The notes below the pieces were generated by a model that worked only from the letters and a program-made list of their open reading frames with translations, did no database searches and was not told the DNA's origin. Both the position numbers and the translations under genes were made by a program. Of a DNA stretch of 33,181 nt, positions 20,168 to 29,500 are shown piece after piece. Source of the stretch: Candidatus Falkowbacteria bacterium RIFCSPLOWO2_12_FULL_45_13. GTDB lineage: Bacteria > Patescibacteriota > Patescibacteriia > Patescibacteriales > GWC2-42-12. Numbering within the stretch: the first letter of the stretch is position 1; each line of letters starts with the position of its first letter. The stretch is from positions 1 through 33,181 of the forward strand of contig MFFY01000036.1 of assembly GCA_001778055.1 (NCBI GenBank), in the 5' to 3' direction.

Positions 20168-21862
20168 TTACTCCGAAACCCTGAAGACCTCGTCCACGCT
20201 GGTGATGCCTTCCAAGGCTTTCAAGAGCCCGTCCTGAACCATGGTAATCATGCCATTTTTCTTGGCAATATCGCGCATATCATATTCGCTGGCCTGGCCG
20301 CTCAAAACCATTTTTTCCATTTCCTGATTCATATTCATTACTTCATAGATGCCGATTCTGCCTCTGTAGCCAATGCCCTGGCAAGCCTGGCAGCCGGCGC
20401 CCTGATAAAATTTTAAATCATTGAAATCAATGACTTTCTTATCCTCCTCCGAGAGTCCGGCTAAAAGATCTTTGACCCGCCCTAAAACTTCTGTTTCAAG
20501 CTTAATCTCGTGTTTGCATTGCTGGCAAATCTTTCTAACTAACCTTTGACCAACCATGGCGTTTAAGGCTGGCGCCAACAGATAAGGCTTAGCGCCCATG
20601 GACAGAAATCTCGGGACGGTTCCGGCCGCGTCGTTGGTATGGATAGTGGACAGCACCAGGTGACCGGTCAAAGCGGCCTGAATGGCGATTTCAGAGGTTT
20701 CCAGGTCGCGGATTTCGCCCACCATGATAATATCCGGATCCTGACGCACGATTGAGCGCAAACCTTGGGCGAAAGCATAATTTTTGCTGGTTTGCGATTG
20801 ATTGACGCCGGAGAGCTGATATTCAATCGGATCTTCAATGGTGATAATCTTGGTTTCCTGGTTATTCAGTTTTTTTAAAATCGCGTAGAGCGTGGTAGTT
20901 TTACCCGAGCCGGTCGGACCGGTGGTGATAACCAGGCCGTTGGGGCGCTCCACCTCTCTTTTAAGCTGATCAAAGGCTCGGCCGCGAATGCCCAAATCAT
21001 TGAATTCCAAGCCGACAGCGCTGGATCTTAGCAGTCTCATCACCACGCTTTCGCCGAAATTGGTCGGTAAAAATGACGCCCGGATGTCAATCCGGTCGGC
21101 TTTTAAATAAATCGACAGGCGGCCGTCTTGCGGTTTATCCAGCACGTTAATTTTCACCCCGGCCAAAAGTTTCAAGCGCGAAATTATCTTCCCCCATGAT
21201 GATTTGTCTATAGCGGCCGCGTCATGCAAAACACCGTCAATCCTAAACCTGACTTTTATGGCCTGCTCCTCGGCTTCAATATGAACATCGGAAGCGTTGG
21301 ATTTTACGGCCGAAGCCAAAATCATGGTAACAATTTCCGTGGTCTGCGCCTGATTTATGCCACTCTGCAAATCCCGGAAACTGGAAAAATTTTCTCCGTA
21401 CTTATTTAAATCTTCTTCGGTGATTTTAACGCCCCTGACCACCTCTTTTACTTTAGGTATGGTTTTGTACATGTTCAAGCCGTAATTAAAACTGTTTTCC
21501 GTAACCAAATAAATTTTTATTTCGGAAAAATATTTTTCCGCCAATTCTTTGGCCAGGCTGACCGCCAAAGGATTAGCGGGGTTCAGGCTGGCCAGGCGGA
21601 TGCTTTTGCCATCATAAAAAAAACATAAAACGCCAAGTTCCTTTGCCTGGCCTTCCCCAATTAAAACCAAAGCTTCCGGGCTGATGGGGAAACCAATTAG
21701 ATCAACATAGGGCCAACCCATACTGTCGGCTCTTTGTTTAGTCAGCCGTTCCAGCTCTTTAATTTTAAACGCCTTTTGCTTGACCGCGAATTTGGCTGCC
21801 GCGCTTTCCTCGTTACTTGGCTCGCCGTCGTATAAATCTTTAATGGATGGAGTATTGGACAT
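20168..21862 (-). CDS. pilB: PilB/GspE-type secretion ATPase
   Basis: Hexameric ATPase that drives type IV pilus extension or type II secretion from the cytoplasmic side. It is 564 aa. The N-terminal MshEN-like region (to about 140) is followed by the ATPase: Walker A GPTGSGKT (315-322), Asp box TIEDPIEYQL (341-350), Walker B DPDIIMVGEIRD (375-386), His box STIHTND (405-411). A zinc-binding part has CQQC (446-449) and a later CQAC. All motifs are intact and the length is normal. CPR bacteria commonly carry a type IV pilus used for surface contact and DNA uptake, but no other pilus gene is in the window, so PilB rather than GspE is inferred. The ATG is at 21862 without a Shine-Dalgarno. Confidence 0.93.
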   Translation of the reverse strand: MSNTPSIKDLYDGEPSNEESAAAKFAVKQKAFKIKELERLTKQRADSMGWPYVDLIGFPISPEALVLIGEGQAKELGVLCFFYDGKSIRLASLNPANPLAVSLAKELAEKYFSEIKIYLVTENSFNYGLNMYKTIPKVKEVVRGVKITEEDLNKYGENFSSFRDLQSGINQAQTTEIVTMILASAVKSNASDVHIEAEEQAIKVRFRIDGVLHDAAAIDKSSWGKIISRLKLLAGVKINVLDKPQDGRLSIYLKADRIDIRASFLPTNFGESVVMRLLRSSAVGLEFNDLGIRGRAFDQLKREVERPNGLVITTGPTGSGKTTTLYAILKKLNNQETKIITIEDPIEYQLSGVNQSQTSKNYAFAQGLRSIVRQDPDIIMVGEIRDLETSEIAIQAALTGHLVLSTIHTNDAAGTVPRFLSMGAKPYLLAPALNAMVGQRLVRKICQQCKHEIKLETEVLGRVKDLLAGLSEEDKKVIDFNDLKFYQGAGCQACQGIGYRGRIGIYEVMNMNQEMEKMVLSGQASEYDMRDIAKKNGMITMVQDGLLKALEGITSVDEVFRVSE

Positions 21863-21887
21863 ACAAAATTTAAAATGTAAATCTCCC

Positions 21888-22137
21888 CGGCCCGCCTCGC
21901 GTTAATTTGTCTGTTAATAATCGCTGATTATATCTAACGAACATTTATGATTAATAAACAATAAAACAGCGAGCGGGGCAGGCAAAATGAAAAATTAATA
22001 ATTTCTAATTCCTAATTAACCTAATTGATCTAATAAAATCCCAAATCCGAATGACCAATAACCAAACAAATCCCAATGAATAAATCCCAAAAAATAAATT
22101 AAAATTTAGGGCTTCATTGGACATTGGGATTTGGATA
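21888..22137. repeat. Gene-free stretch upstream of pilB filled by two repeat structures
   Basis: The 313-bp gap 21863-22175 holds no gene that I can support. About 21888-21976 is an imperfect inverted repeat (CCCGCCTCGCG against GCGAGCGGGGC, with further AT-rich pairing inside). About 22041-22137 is a repetitive segment in which AATCCCAAATCC and AAATCCCAATGAATAAATCCC are mirrored by GGGCTTCATTGG, CATTGGGATTTGG and ATATTTGG. The second type is a familiar low-complexity dispersed repeat in CPR and other bacterial genomes. A promoter for pilB is not obvious. Confidence 0.5.
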
Positions 22138-22175
22138 TTTGGTATTATTCTCTAAATACATTATACCTCACGGGA

Positions 22176-23153
22176 CTAAGAATAAAAAGTCCGCGGATGT
22201 ATCAATTTTTTTTTGAACCTTTTCACCCTAATCAGTCCGGAAACGGGGATAACCTCCAGACCGCGCTTCTCCAGTTCATCCAGGAAAAGATTCATGCCCA
22301 GCGAATCCGACGACATGTGGCCGGCGATAACCACGTTGACGTGGCTCTTCTCCGCTTCTTTGCGATGATCTTCGCTCATATGCATGCCGATGATCGTGCC
22401 GATGCCGGCTTGCGCCATTTTTTCGTACATGTCCTTCGAACCGCTGGTGCCGCCGGTGAATTCGGTCACGGCGATACGGCCGCAGCTGGAATCGGGCGAA
22501 CCCACGAATATCTTCGGTCCGGCGCCGTATTTTATCGCCTCCCGATATTCCGGAATCTCCCGGAGCATCTCCATCACTTCGCCCACGGTTTCCGGTTGAC
22601 TTTTATCGAGAACACCAACCATGAAGCTTGCGCCCAGATTATCGGCCGCGGTATGCACGCACATATAATCCAATTTAAGCATCCTGGCCAAATCCACGTC
22701 ACGATTATGATTGATGGGCGAAATACCACGGCTAACTTCGCTGATTCTCGGCCTGATAACCGACTCGGCGATATTGATGGGCACGCCGTACTGGGCCAGG
22801 ACTTCAGCCTGCAGATCCATGACGCCGGACAGGTCGGCCAGCGCCTTACCTTCCGGATGGTGGCCGATAACCAGGTCGATGCCCAGCTTATCGGCGAGCA
22901 AAAGTTCGCTCCCTTTCATGTCGATACCGGCCAAAATTTTCTTCACGGCATTTCTCTCCGTATCCACCAGCACGCGGGTATCGCTGAAAGGATTGGACAG
23001 CTTTTCCGCGTCGAAATCCTTTTTTTCCGCCGCCGACATGGCTTCGTATTTCTTATTCAGACGCGCCAAATATTTTTTCACTTTTTCCAGTCCGCGCAAA
23101 TCGGCCTTGATGCCCATTTTAATCGCCAAATCGAAAATTTGTTGTGTGGTCAT
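22176..23153 (-). CDS. NIF3/DUF34-family dinuclear metal protein
   Basis: A 325-aa NIF3-like protein. Family marks are LGIDLVIGHHPEG (His pair for the metal centre), VHTAADN in the middle, and the C-terminal IGMHMSEDHRKEAEKSHVNVVIAGHMSSDSLGMNL, carrying His and acidic ligands. NIF3 proteins form ring-shaped hexamers with two metal ions; GTP cyclohydrolase-like and structural metal roles have been proposed but the function remains unsettled. The N-terminal 75 residues are Lys-rich and may be lineage specific. The ATG at 23153 has AAGGA seven bases upstream. That Shine-Dalgarno overlaps the edge of a REP-like repeat (23163-23190) in the gap after the RAYT gene, with which it may be co-transcribed. 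Confidence 0.88.
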   Translation of the reverse strand: MTTQQIFDLAIKMGIKADLRGLEKVKKYLARLNKKYEAMSAAEKKDFDAEKLSNPFSDTRVLVDTERNAVKKILAGIDMKGSELLLADKLGIDLVIGHHPEGKALADLSGVMDLQAEVLAQYGVPINIAESVIRPRISEVSRGISPINHNRDVDLARMLKLDYMCVHTAADNLGASFMVGVLDKSQPETVGEVMEMLREIPEYREAIKYGAGPKIFVGSPDSSCGRIAVTEFTGGTSGSKDMYEKMAQAGIGTIIGMHMSEDHRKEAEKSHVNVVIAGHMSSDSLGMNLFLDELEKRGLEVIPVSGLIRVKRFKKKLIHPRTFYS

Positions 23154-23162
23154 ATGACATCC

Positions 23163-23190
23163 TTAGGGTCGAACAGCCGTTCACCCCTAC
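23163..23190. repeat. REP-like repeat between the RAYT and NIF3 genes
   Basis: 28 bp matching the copy at 23465-23492 at 23 of 28 positions (TTAGGGTCGAACAGCC, then GTTCACCCCTAC). Imperfect palindrome just upstream of the NIF3 start. Confidence 0.7.
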
Positions 23191-23225
23191 TTTTAATTAT
23201 AAATATTTTTACAATAATTCTGCCT

Positions 23226-23774
23226 TTACGATTCTGTTATATTTTTATTTACGGCTAAATTTTCAATATCATTCGGCCAGTTGCCGGGATTGTTCCAAAT
23301 ATAATTTCGTATTCTATTTAAAGAATTTTCGTTTCTGATTATATGTTCGTAATAATTGCGCTGCCATAAATCCGTCCCGAGCATATTTCGAAATAAATTT
23401 ACCTGTTTTGTCGCGGCTGATTTATAACCGGCCATCAACGACGAAATTGATTTTGGCCGCATTCGTAGGGGCGAACGGCCGTTTGCCCCTACCGTTAGCG
23501 CATTGCCGCATTCGTTAATAAACACAATAAAATGAAAATAATTCGGCATGATGATAAATTCATCCAAATAAATTTCTTTTCTGATTACGCCCGTTCTCAA
23601 CCATTCCCTTTTAACGATAATGCCCAATTCATTTAACATCATTTCCTCTTCAACAATCTCCCCGAATAAACATTCCAGATTTTTTACGCAAATTGTCACG
23701 AAATACATGCCAGCCTGACTGTAATCATAGCCGGGCAAACGAATCGACCGCCGATTATATTTCCCTCCTTGCAT
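23226..23774 (-). CDS. REP-associated tyrosine transposase (RAYT), probably inactive
   Basis: A 182-aa IS200/IS605-like Y1 transposase of the RAYT type, which acts on REP palindromes. Recognisable parts are RRSIRLPGYDYSQAGMYFVT, the MPNxxH region, MAGYKSAATKQ with candidate catalytic tyrosine Y117, and LWQRNYYEHIIRNE. The HUH metal motif normally reads MPNHxH, but here it is MPNYFH: Y79 replaces the first His. A single C-to-T change in a CAT codon would explain this, so catalysis is probably lost. Residues about 95-104 (VGANGRSPLR) are encoded by a REP-like palindrome within the gene. The ATG at 23774 lies only 3 nt after the htpX stop, so it is appended to the lemA-htpX transcript. Normal length, no frameshift. 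Confidence 0.88.
   Translation of the reverse strand: MQGGKYNRRSIRLPGYDYSQAGMYFVTICVKNLECLFGEIVEEEMMLNELGIIVKREWLRTGVIRKEIYLDEFIIMPNYFHFIVFINECGNALTVGANGRSPLRMRPKSISSLMAGYKSAATKQVNLFRNMLGTDLWQRNYYEHIIRNENSLNRIRNYIWNNPGNWPNDIENLAVNKNITES
23465..23492. repeat. REP-like palindrome inside the RAYT gene
   Basis: 28-bp palindrome with one imperfect pair: GTAGGGGC and GCCCCTAC arms around GAACGGCCGTTT. Read in frame as part of VGANGRSPL. Confidence 0.8.
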
Positions 23775-23777
23775 AAA

Positions 23778-24695
23778 TTAATTTTTTTCCATTCCCCTTA
23801 AGGCCGCGATTCTTTCTTCAATCGGCGGGTGGGTCATGAATAATTTTGTCAGCCAGCTGACCCGATGTTCCTCGTCTTCTTTAAAGGGCGAGGCGATATA
23901 GAGATGAGCTGTGGCGCGATTGGCCACTTCCAGGGGTTCCTTATCAGCCGAAATTTTTTCCAGCGCTCTTGCTAAACCATCGGGGTGGCGTGTCAACAGC
24001 GCGCCATCGGCGTCAGCCAGAAATTCTCGTTTACGGGAAATGGCGAATTGCATCAGATAGGCGAATATCGGCGCCAGGATTGATAAGATAATGGCGATGA
24101 TCATTAAAATCAGGCCTAATTGGCCGCCGCTCTTATTATCGTTTCTCCGGTGGCCGCCGAAAAATGACCATCTTCTAAACCAATCCGCCAATAAGACTAT
24201 CATGCCCACCATCACCGTGACCAAAGTAGCCAAGAGGATGTCGCGATTGCCGATATGCGATAGCTCATGGGCGATCACGCCTTCCAGCTCGGTCTTTTCC
24301 AACTTAGACAGCAACCCGCTGGTCACGGCCACCACCGCGTGGGCGGGATCTCGGCCGGTGGCGAAAGCGTTTGGCGCCGTGTCATTGATTATATAAATTT
24401 TAGGAACTGGCAAGCCGACTGTAATACAAAGATTTTCCACTAGGTGATAGAGCTCGCGGTTAGAGTCGTGATCAATTTCACGCGCGCTGGACATGGCCAG
24501 GACGATTTTGTCGCTCCACCAATAACTGATGAAACTGGAAACAATGCTAAAGGTAACGGCGAAATACAGAATCGCCTGATCGTTCATGATATAGCTAAAA
24601 ACATAGCCGATTAAAATGATGGCGACAAAAAAGGCGACAAACAAAGCCCAAGTCTTTCTTTTGTTGGAATCAATATGAGTATATAGGGTGGGCAT
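23778..24695 (-). CDS. htpX: Protease HtpX homologue
   Basis: Membrane zinc metalloprotease of the M48 family, involved in membrane-protein quality control. From the ATG at 24693-24695 it is 305 aa; a TTG four codons upstream has no better ribosome site. Two N-terminal helices (about 16-36 and 40-58) are followed by the zinc motif HELSH (143-147), a second pair of helices (about 155-175 and 195-220), and the third ligand Glu in KREFLADADGA. The C-terminal THPPIEERIAALRGM is typical. Nothing is missing. It follows lemA, a very common pairing in bacteria. A structured 97-bp inverted repeat lies between the two genes. The RAYT gene follows after 3 nt. Confidence 0.95.
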   Translation of the reverse strand: MPTLYTHIDSNKRKTWALFVAFFVAIILIGYVFSYIMNDQAILYFAVTFSIVSSFISYWWSDKIVLAMSSAREIDHDSNRELYHLVENLCITVGLPVPKIYIINDTAPNAFATGRDPAHAVVAVTSGLLSKLEKTELEGVIAHELSHIGNRDILLATLVTVMVGMIVLLADWFRRWSFFGGHRRNDNKSGGQLGLILMIIAIILSILAPIFAYLMQFAISRKREFLADADGALLTRHPDGLARALEKISADKEPLEVANRATAHLYIASPFKEDEEHRVSWLTKLFMTHPPIEERIAALRGMEKN

Positions 24696-24709
24696 AAATA
24701 ATATCAATA

Positions 24710-24806
24710 AATTTCGCGACTGGAGCGAAGCGACAGGAGCAAATTTCTATCAATTTCAGAAATTAAGAAATTAGCTCCCCCGTGTCAAGCACGGGGTCGC
24801 GAAATT
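24710..24806. repeat. Nested inverted repeats between lemA and htpX
   Basis: Outer arms AATTTCGCGAC (24710-24720) and complement (24796-24806). Inside lie GGAGCAAATTTCT (24736-24748) pairing 12 of 13 with 24766-24778, and a perfect CCCCGTG/CACGGGG hairpin at 24778-24796. MITE-like, without a clear target duplication. Confidence 0.5.
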
Positions 24807-24822
24807 AATGGAAATTCATACA

Positions 24823-25389
24823 TTAAAACTTGACGTTCACCGCTTCCCGTTCAGCCGCGTTTTCCACCTCAAAAAACTCTCTTTCTTTAAAGCCCAACGC
24901 GCCGGCCATAAAATTAGTGGGAAAAACCTGCAACTTGGTGTTAAGATCCCTGACGTTGCCGTTATAAAATCTTCTAGCCGCCTGAACTTTATCTTCCGTA
25001 TCGGTCAATTCTCTCTGCAATTCCAAAAAATTCTGGTTAGCCTTTAAAACCGGGTAAGCCTCTGATAAGGCGAACAACGATTTTAAGGTTCCAGAAAGCA
25101 TGTTTTCCGCTTCAGCCAAAGCCTTATTGTCGCCGCCGGCCTGCGCCTGCATGGCTTGATTTCTGGCCTTGATTACTTTATCAAACGTGCCTTGCTCATG
25201 GGCCGCGTAGCCTTTGACGGTTTCCACCAGGTTCGGTATCAGGTCGTGGCGCCGTTTTAACTGCACGTCAATGTCGCTCCAGGCTTCGTCCACGCGCAAC
25301 TTCAAACGAATTAAACTGTTGTAGATGACGATGGCCGCTAAAATTAAAACGGCGATAACCGCTAAAACAATCCAGAGAAATGTAGTCAT
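24823..25389 (-). CDS. lemA: LemA family protein
   Basis: A 188-aa LemA protein. One N-terminal helix (about 5-24, IVLAVIAVLILAAIVIYNSL) anchors a cytoplasmic or cell-surface helical bundle. Conserved family blocks are RLKLRVDEAWSDIDVQLKRRHDLIPNLVETVKGYA, HEQGTFDKVIKAR and the C-terminal RRFYNGNVRDLNTKLQVFPTNFMA. Function is unknown in detail; LemA commonly accompanies HtpX. GAGG lies about 10 bases upstream of the ATG at 25389. The region upstream (25390-25455) has CATAACTCATAACGCATAACTC-like direct repeats. Confidence 0.93.
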   Translation of the reverse strand: MTTFLWIVLAVIAVLILAAIVIYNSLIRLKLRVDEAWSDIDVQLKRRHDLIPNLVETVKGYAAHEQGTFDKVIKARNQAMQAQAGGDNKALAEAENMLSGTLKSLFALSEAYPVLKANQNFLELQRELTDTEDKVQAARRFYNGNVRDLNTKLQVFPTNFMAGALGFKEREFFEVENAAEREAVNVKF

Positions 25390-25454
25390 AAAATTTAACC
25401 TCGTAACTCATAACGCATAACTCATAACGCGATACAAGAAACGATCATTTTTAT

Positions 25455-26543
25455 TTATAAATTCTTACTTCTAACTTCTAACTTAACTTTTCTACCTCTC
25501 GCTTTAGTCGCGTAATAGCTAGCCAATAATGCCGCCAGGCTGATAATTTCTTCTCCGTTTTTTCCCTCGTCCATTTTTAATTCACTCATTTTCAACTCTT
25601 GGGGTACTTTTATTTCGCGCGTTTCATTCGTAATTTTTAATTCGTAATTTTTAATTCGTATTAAACTCGTCGGTCCGGCCGCCTCTGCCATATTGATTAA
25701 TATATCACCGGTCTGGACAAATCTCAATAAATTCTCATTGTCTTGTTGGTCCCGGCCCACTACCACCAGCGCCCTAGATCCGCCTTGGCGTCCCTTAGCG
25801 TCTTTTGACGTTTTCAGCGTCAGCCAATAAATCCTGCCGTGCTTTAAGAGCTCTATATCGTTACCAGAACATTCCGGCCAATATTCCATTAGTTTCATTA
25901 ATTTTTCGCTAAACACCGGATCGGTCAAAATACAGCCGCCGCCCGGGCTGGAATATTCCTTTATACCATACTTTTTTACCATTGCCAACTGGCGCTTTCT
26001 TCCCCGGCCGTTTAAATCCAAGAGCCGGCTCCTGTCCACCCTGCCGGTTTTTTCCAAATCCGATTCGTCCAATAATCTGGCCGAGAGCGGCCTGATCAGC
26101 CTGCCTTTAAGCCCGGCGATTTTCTCCACCAGCCGAAGCGCCTCCGGATTTTGCGACATGGGCCGCTCGCCCAAAACTTCGCCCGTGGCCACGAAGTCAT
26201 ATTCTCCGTTAACGTTCTCCCCCTTAGTAAAGGGGAGATTAAGAGGGGGGTTTTCTATTATCTCTCTAGCTTTTCCGAGCATCAGCGCGTGGCAATCAAC
26301 GCAGGGGTTCATGTTTTTGCCATAGCCGTATTGAGGATTTTTCACCATGGCCAGATGCTCTTCTGAAAAATCCATTTCAATTAATTTTACGCCTAATCGC
26401 TCGGCGACCTTTTTTGCCTTGGCCGTGCCAAAAAAATAACTCTTAAAAGACAGACCGGTAACTTCAACGCCCTGCTCCATTAAAAGCCTGGCCGCCAGCA
26501 TGGAATCCAGTCCGCCTGATAGTAAAATAAGAGCTTTAGTCAT
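25455..26543 (-). CDS. PP-loop tRNA thiolation-type enzyme (ThiI/MnmA-like)
   Basis: A 362-aa adenylating enzyme with PP-loop SGGLDS (9-14). The middle has NPCVDCHALML (C80, C83), FVATGEVLGERPMSQ and RLIRPLSARLL, and SSPGGGCILTDPVFS (C204). This layout matches the family annotated as tRNA methyltransferase/thiouridylase-like proteins, related to MnmA and ThiI, which activate a tRNA uridine for sulfur insertion; the exact target is not known. Two stretches are repeat-derived: residues 97-112 (NPPLNLPFTKGENVNG, DNA repeat 26217-26252) and about 295-325 (RIKNYELKITNETREIK and onward, from short AT-rich repeats). Its ATG overlaps the ileS stop in an ATGA junction, so translation is likely coupled. 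Confidence 0.87.
   Translation of the reverse strand: MTKALILLSGGLDSMLAARLLMEQGVEVTGLSFKSYFFGTAKAKKVAERLGVKLIEMDFSEEHLAMVKNPQYGYGKNMNPCVDCHALMLGKAREIIENPPLNLPFTKGENVNGEYDFVATGEVLGERPMSQNPEALRLVEKIAGLKGRLIRPLSARLLDESDLEKTGRVDRSRLLDLNGRGRKRQLAMVKKYGIKEYSSPGGGCILTDPVFSEKLMKLMEYWPECSGNDIELLKHGRIYWLTLKTSKDAKGRQGGSRALVVVGRDQQDNENLLRFVQTGDILINMAEAAGPTSLIRIKNYELKITNETREIKVPQELKMSELKMDEGKNGEEIISLAALLASYYATKARGRKVKLEVRSKNL
26217..26252. repeat. In-frame C-rich/G-rich repeat in the PP-loop gene
   Basis: CTCCCCCTTAGTAAAGGGGAG hairpin-type core followed by ATTAAGAGGGGGGTT. Read as NPPLNLPFTKGE. Confidence 0.7.
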
Positions 26544-29500
26544 ATTTTTATTCCCAACCTAACTTTTTCCCCGTTCACCTTCACCGCCTCGCCCCCAGCT
26601 TCGTTTTCCGTTATTTTCTCGCTCAAAGTATCCTTTTTCAATTCCCCGGCCGTTTCTTTAAAAACCTTTTTCACCATTTCCGAATCGCTGTGCCAGCTCA
26701 AAATTATCTTATCTTTTATGGTTAGACCGGCGTTTTTGCGCATATTATTAACCAAGCGCACGATTTCCCGCTTGAGGCCATCCAGTCTCAAGTCTTCGGT
26801 TATAGTCGTATCCAGCTCCGCCTTTATTTCGCCCTTGCCATTTTTGACCGTAACCTTTTTCACATTCAATTCATCTTTCAACAGTCCTTCATAGTCTTTC
26901 CCTAATTCATAATTTATAATTCTTAATTCACTAAGCATTTGCCTGACCTTAATGCCCGCTTCATCCCGCTTGGCCAATCCCAGTTCCACGACTTTCCTGA
27001 CTTTAGCCATCTCTGTCAAAACTCGCTCACCTCCTTTATCTGTGATCTGTGTTTTTGGCCAAGCCTCCAGATGCACGCTCCTATTTTTATCCTTAAAATC
27101 GAGCTCCGTAACTTTTTGCCAAATGGTTTCAGCCATGAAGGGCATGAACGGAGCCATAATCTTGGCCAGTTCGATCAAAACATGCTTAGTCACGGTCAGG
27201 GCATTATTTTTATCCGCTACGTCTTCGGACTTATACCGTTCGCGGCTACGCCGCAGATACCAGGTGGAGATATCGTTGATAAAATCGGTGATGGGCCGGG
27301 CGGCGCGCGGCAAATCATACTTATCCATACTTTCCGTGACTTCGCCTATCAATTGATTCAAGCGCGCCAAAATCCATTGGTCAAGGATGTTAACCCCCTC
27401 TTTTCCGCCAGAGGCGGATCCGCCTCTGGCGGAAATCTCCCTCTTAGTAAGGGTGAGAACCTCCCCCTCCTTAATAAGAAGGGGGTTGGGAGAGATGGCG
27501 TAAAGCTCGTAAAACTTAAAAACATTCCACAATAAAATGATATTTTTTCTTAAAGTGTTTTGGATATCAATTTCGGACAAACTCATGTCATCGCCGACCA
27601 TTATCGGGCTGGACATAAAATACATCCTGATGGCATCGCTGGTATATTTCTCCAGGGTGGCTTTGGGGTCGGGATAGTTGCCGTAGGATTTGCTCATCTT
27701 TCGTCCGTCGGTTCCGGCTAAAACGCCGGTAACGATAACATTCTTAAAAGCAACATTATTAAATAAAGAATTGGCCAAAACATGGAGATAATAAAACCAA
27801 CCCCGCAACTGTCCCGTATATTCAATGATGAAATCGGCCGGAAAAAGACGCTGCCATTCATCTTGACGGTTAAAGGGATAATGGAATTGGGCGAAGGGCA
27901 TGGCTCCGGATTCAAACCAGCAATCTAAAACTTCACGCACCCGTTTCATGGTGCCGCCACACTGAGTACATGTAAATTCAACCTCATCTATTGCCGGTTT
28001 ATGCAGATCAATAATTTTTTTTCCACTTAACCCTTCTAACTCTTTTATTGAACCAACAACCTTAATGTTATCACAAGGTTGATTATTTTTATATCCACTT
28101 TTGACTTTTGACTTTTGACTTTTGACTTCGGCCAAGCCGCTGCATTTCCAGACCGGAATCGGCGACCCCCAATAGCGGGAGCGCGACAGGCTCCAGTCCG
28201 GCGCTGATTTTAAATTATAGCGGAACCGGCCCGACTTAAAATGCTCGGGAATCCAATTTACCTTCTCCCCGTTCTTTAGGAGTTTTTCCCGTATCGCGGA
28301 AATCTTCAGATACCAGGCTTTCTGCGCCCGATATATGAGCGGCGTACCGCAACGATAACAAAACGGATAACTATGCGCATAAGCAAACGAGCTGAATAAT
28401 TTATCACCCAAATCGGCCAAAACTTTCGCGCCCGCTTTGGAAAAATAATGGCCAAACCAGGCCCCGGCGTTTTTGGTATAGATCCCGTTTTCATCCATTA
28501 AATCAACCACGGGTAAAGATTGTTTTTTCCCCAGTTCAAAATCATCCTCGCCGAAATTCGGGGCGATATGCACCACGCCGGTGCCTTCTTCAGTGCTGAC
28601 AAATTCCCCGCCGTATATCTTAAAAACGTTTTTATCTTCCGCAATCTGTTTATTGTTCAAATCAAAAATCGGTTCATAATTTAAATTTATCAAGTCCTTG
28701 CCGGCAAATTTTTTTATGATTTCATGCTTTTTATCTTTAAAAATATCCTTTACTTTCTCTTCGGCTATAATATAATACTCACCCGCAGATTCCACTTCCG
28801 CGTATTTTATCTTTTCTCCAACGGCTAAAGCCAAATTTCCCGGCAGGGTCCAAGGAGTGGTGGTCCAGGCCAGCAAATAAACGTTCTTGCCCCCCTTCAA
28901 AAGGGGGGTTGAGGGGGTTTTGCCTTTCAATTTGAACTTTACCACTACCGTGTTATCCGTGACGTCGCGGTAGGAGCCGGCATCCATGGTAATCTCAAAT
29001 TTGGACAAGGGCGTAGCGCAACGGGGGCAATGAAGAGAAGAGCGGTAACCTTCGTAAATCAAACCTTGATGATAAAGTTCTTTAAAAGCCCAGATGACGC
29101 TTTCCATATAGTTCAAATCCATGGTCCGATAAGCATGCTTCATATCCACCCACCGGCCGATCCGATTGATATACCATTGCCATTGCTCGCTACCCTGATC
29201 GACATAAATCCGACAGGCGTCAATAAATTTGTCCACGCCCAATTTTTCAATATCCTTTTTATTCCTTAACCCCAATTGTTTTTCCACCTGATTTTCCGCC
29301 GGCAAGCCGTGGCAGTCCCAGCCCCACACCCTTTCCACCCGGTAGCCTTTCATGGCCCAAAAACGCGGCACTACGTCTTTGGCGATACTAGGAAGCAATG
29401 TGGCGTAGTGCGGCAAGCCGGTTATGAACGGCGGCCCGTCGTAAAAAACATAATCTCTCTTTTTGCCCCCTTGATAAGATCCCCTCTCCTTACGAAGGAG

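Noticed and set aside
22131..23258. A 375-codon plus-strand open frame
   Set aside because: It lies antisense to the NIF3-like gene, which has clear family motifs. The translation is His/Arg-rich with no recognisable domain, as expected of a shadow frame.
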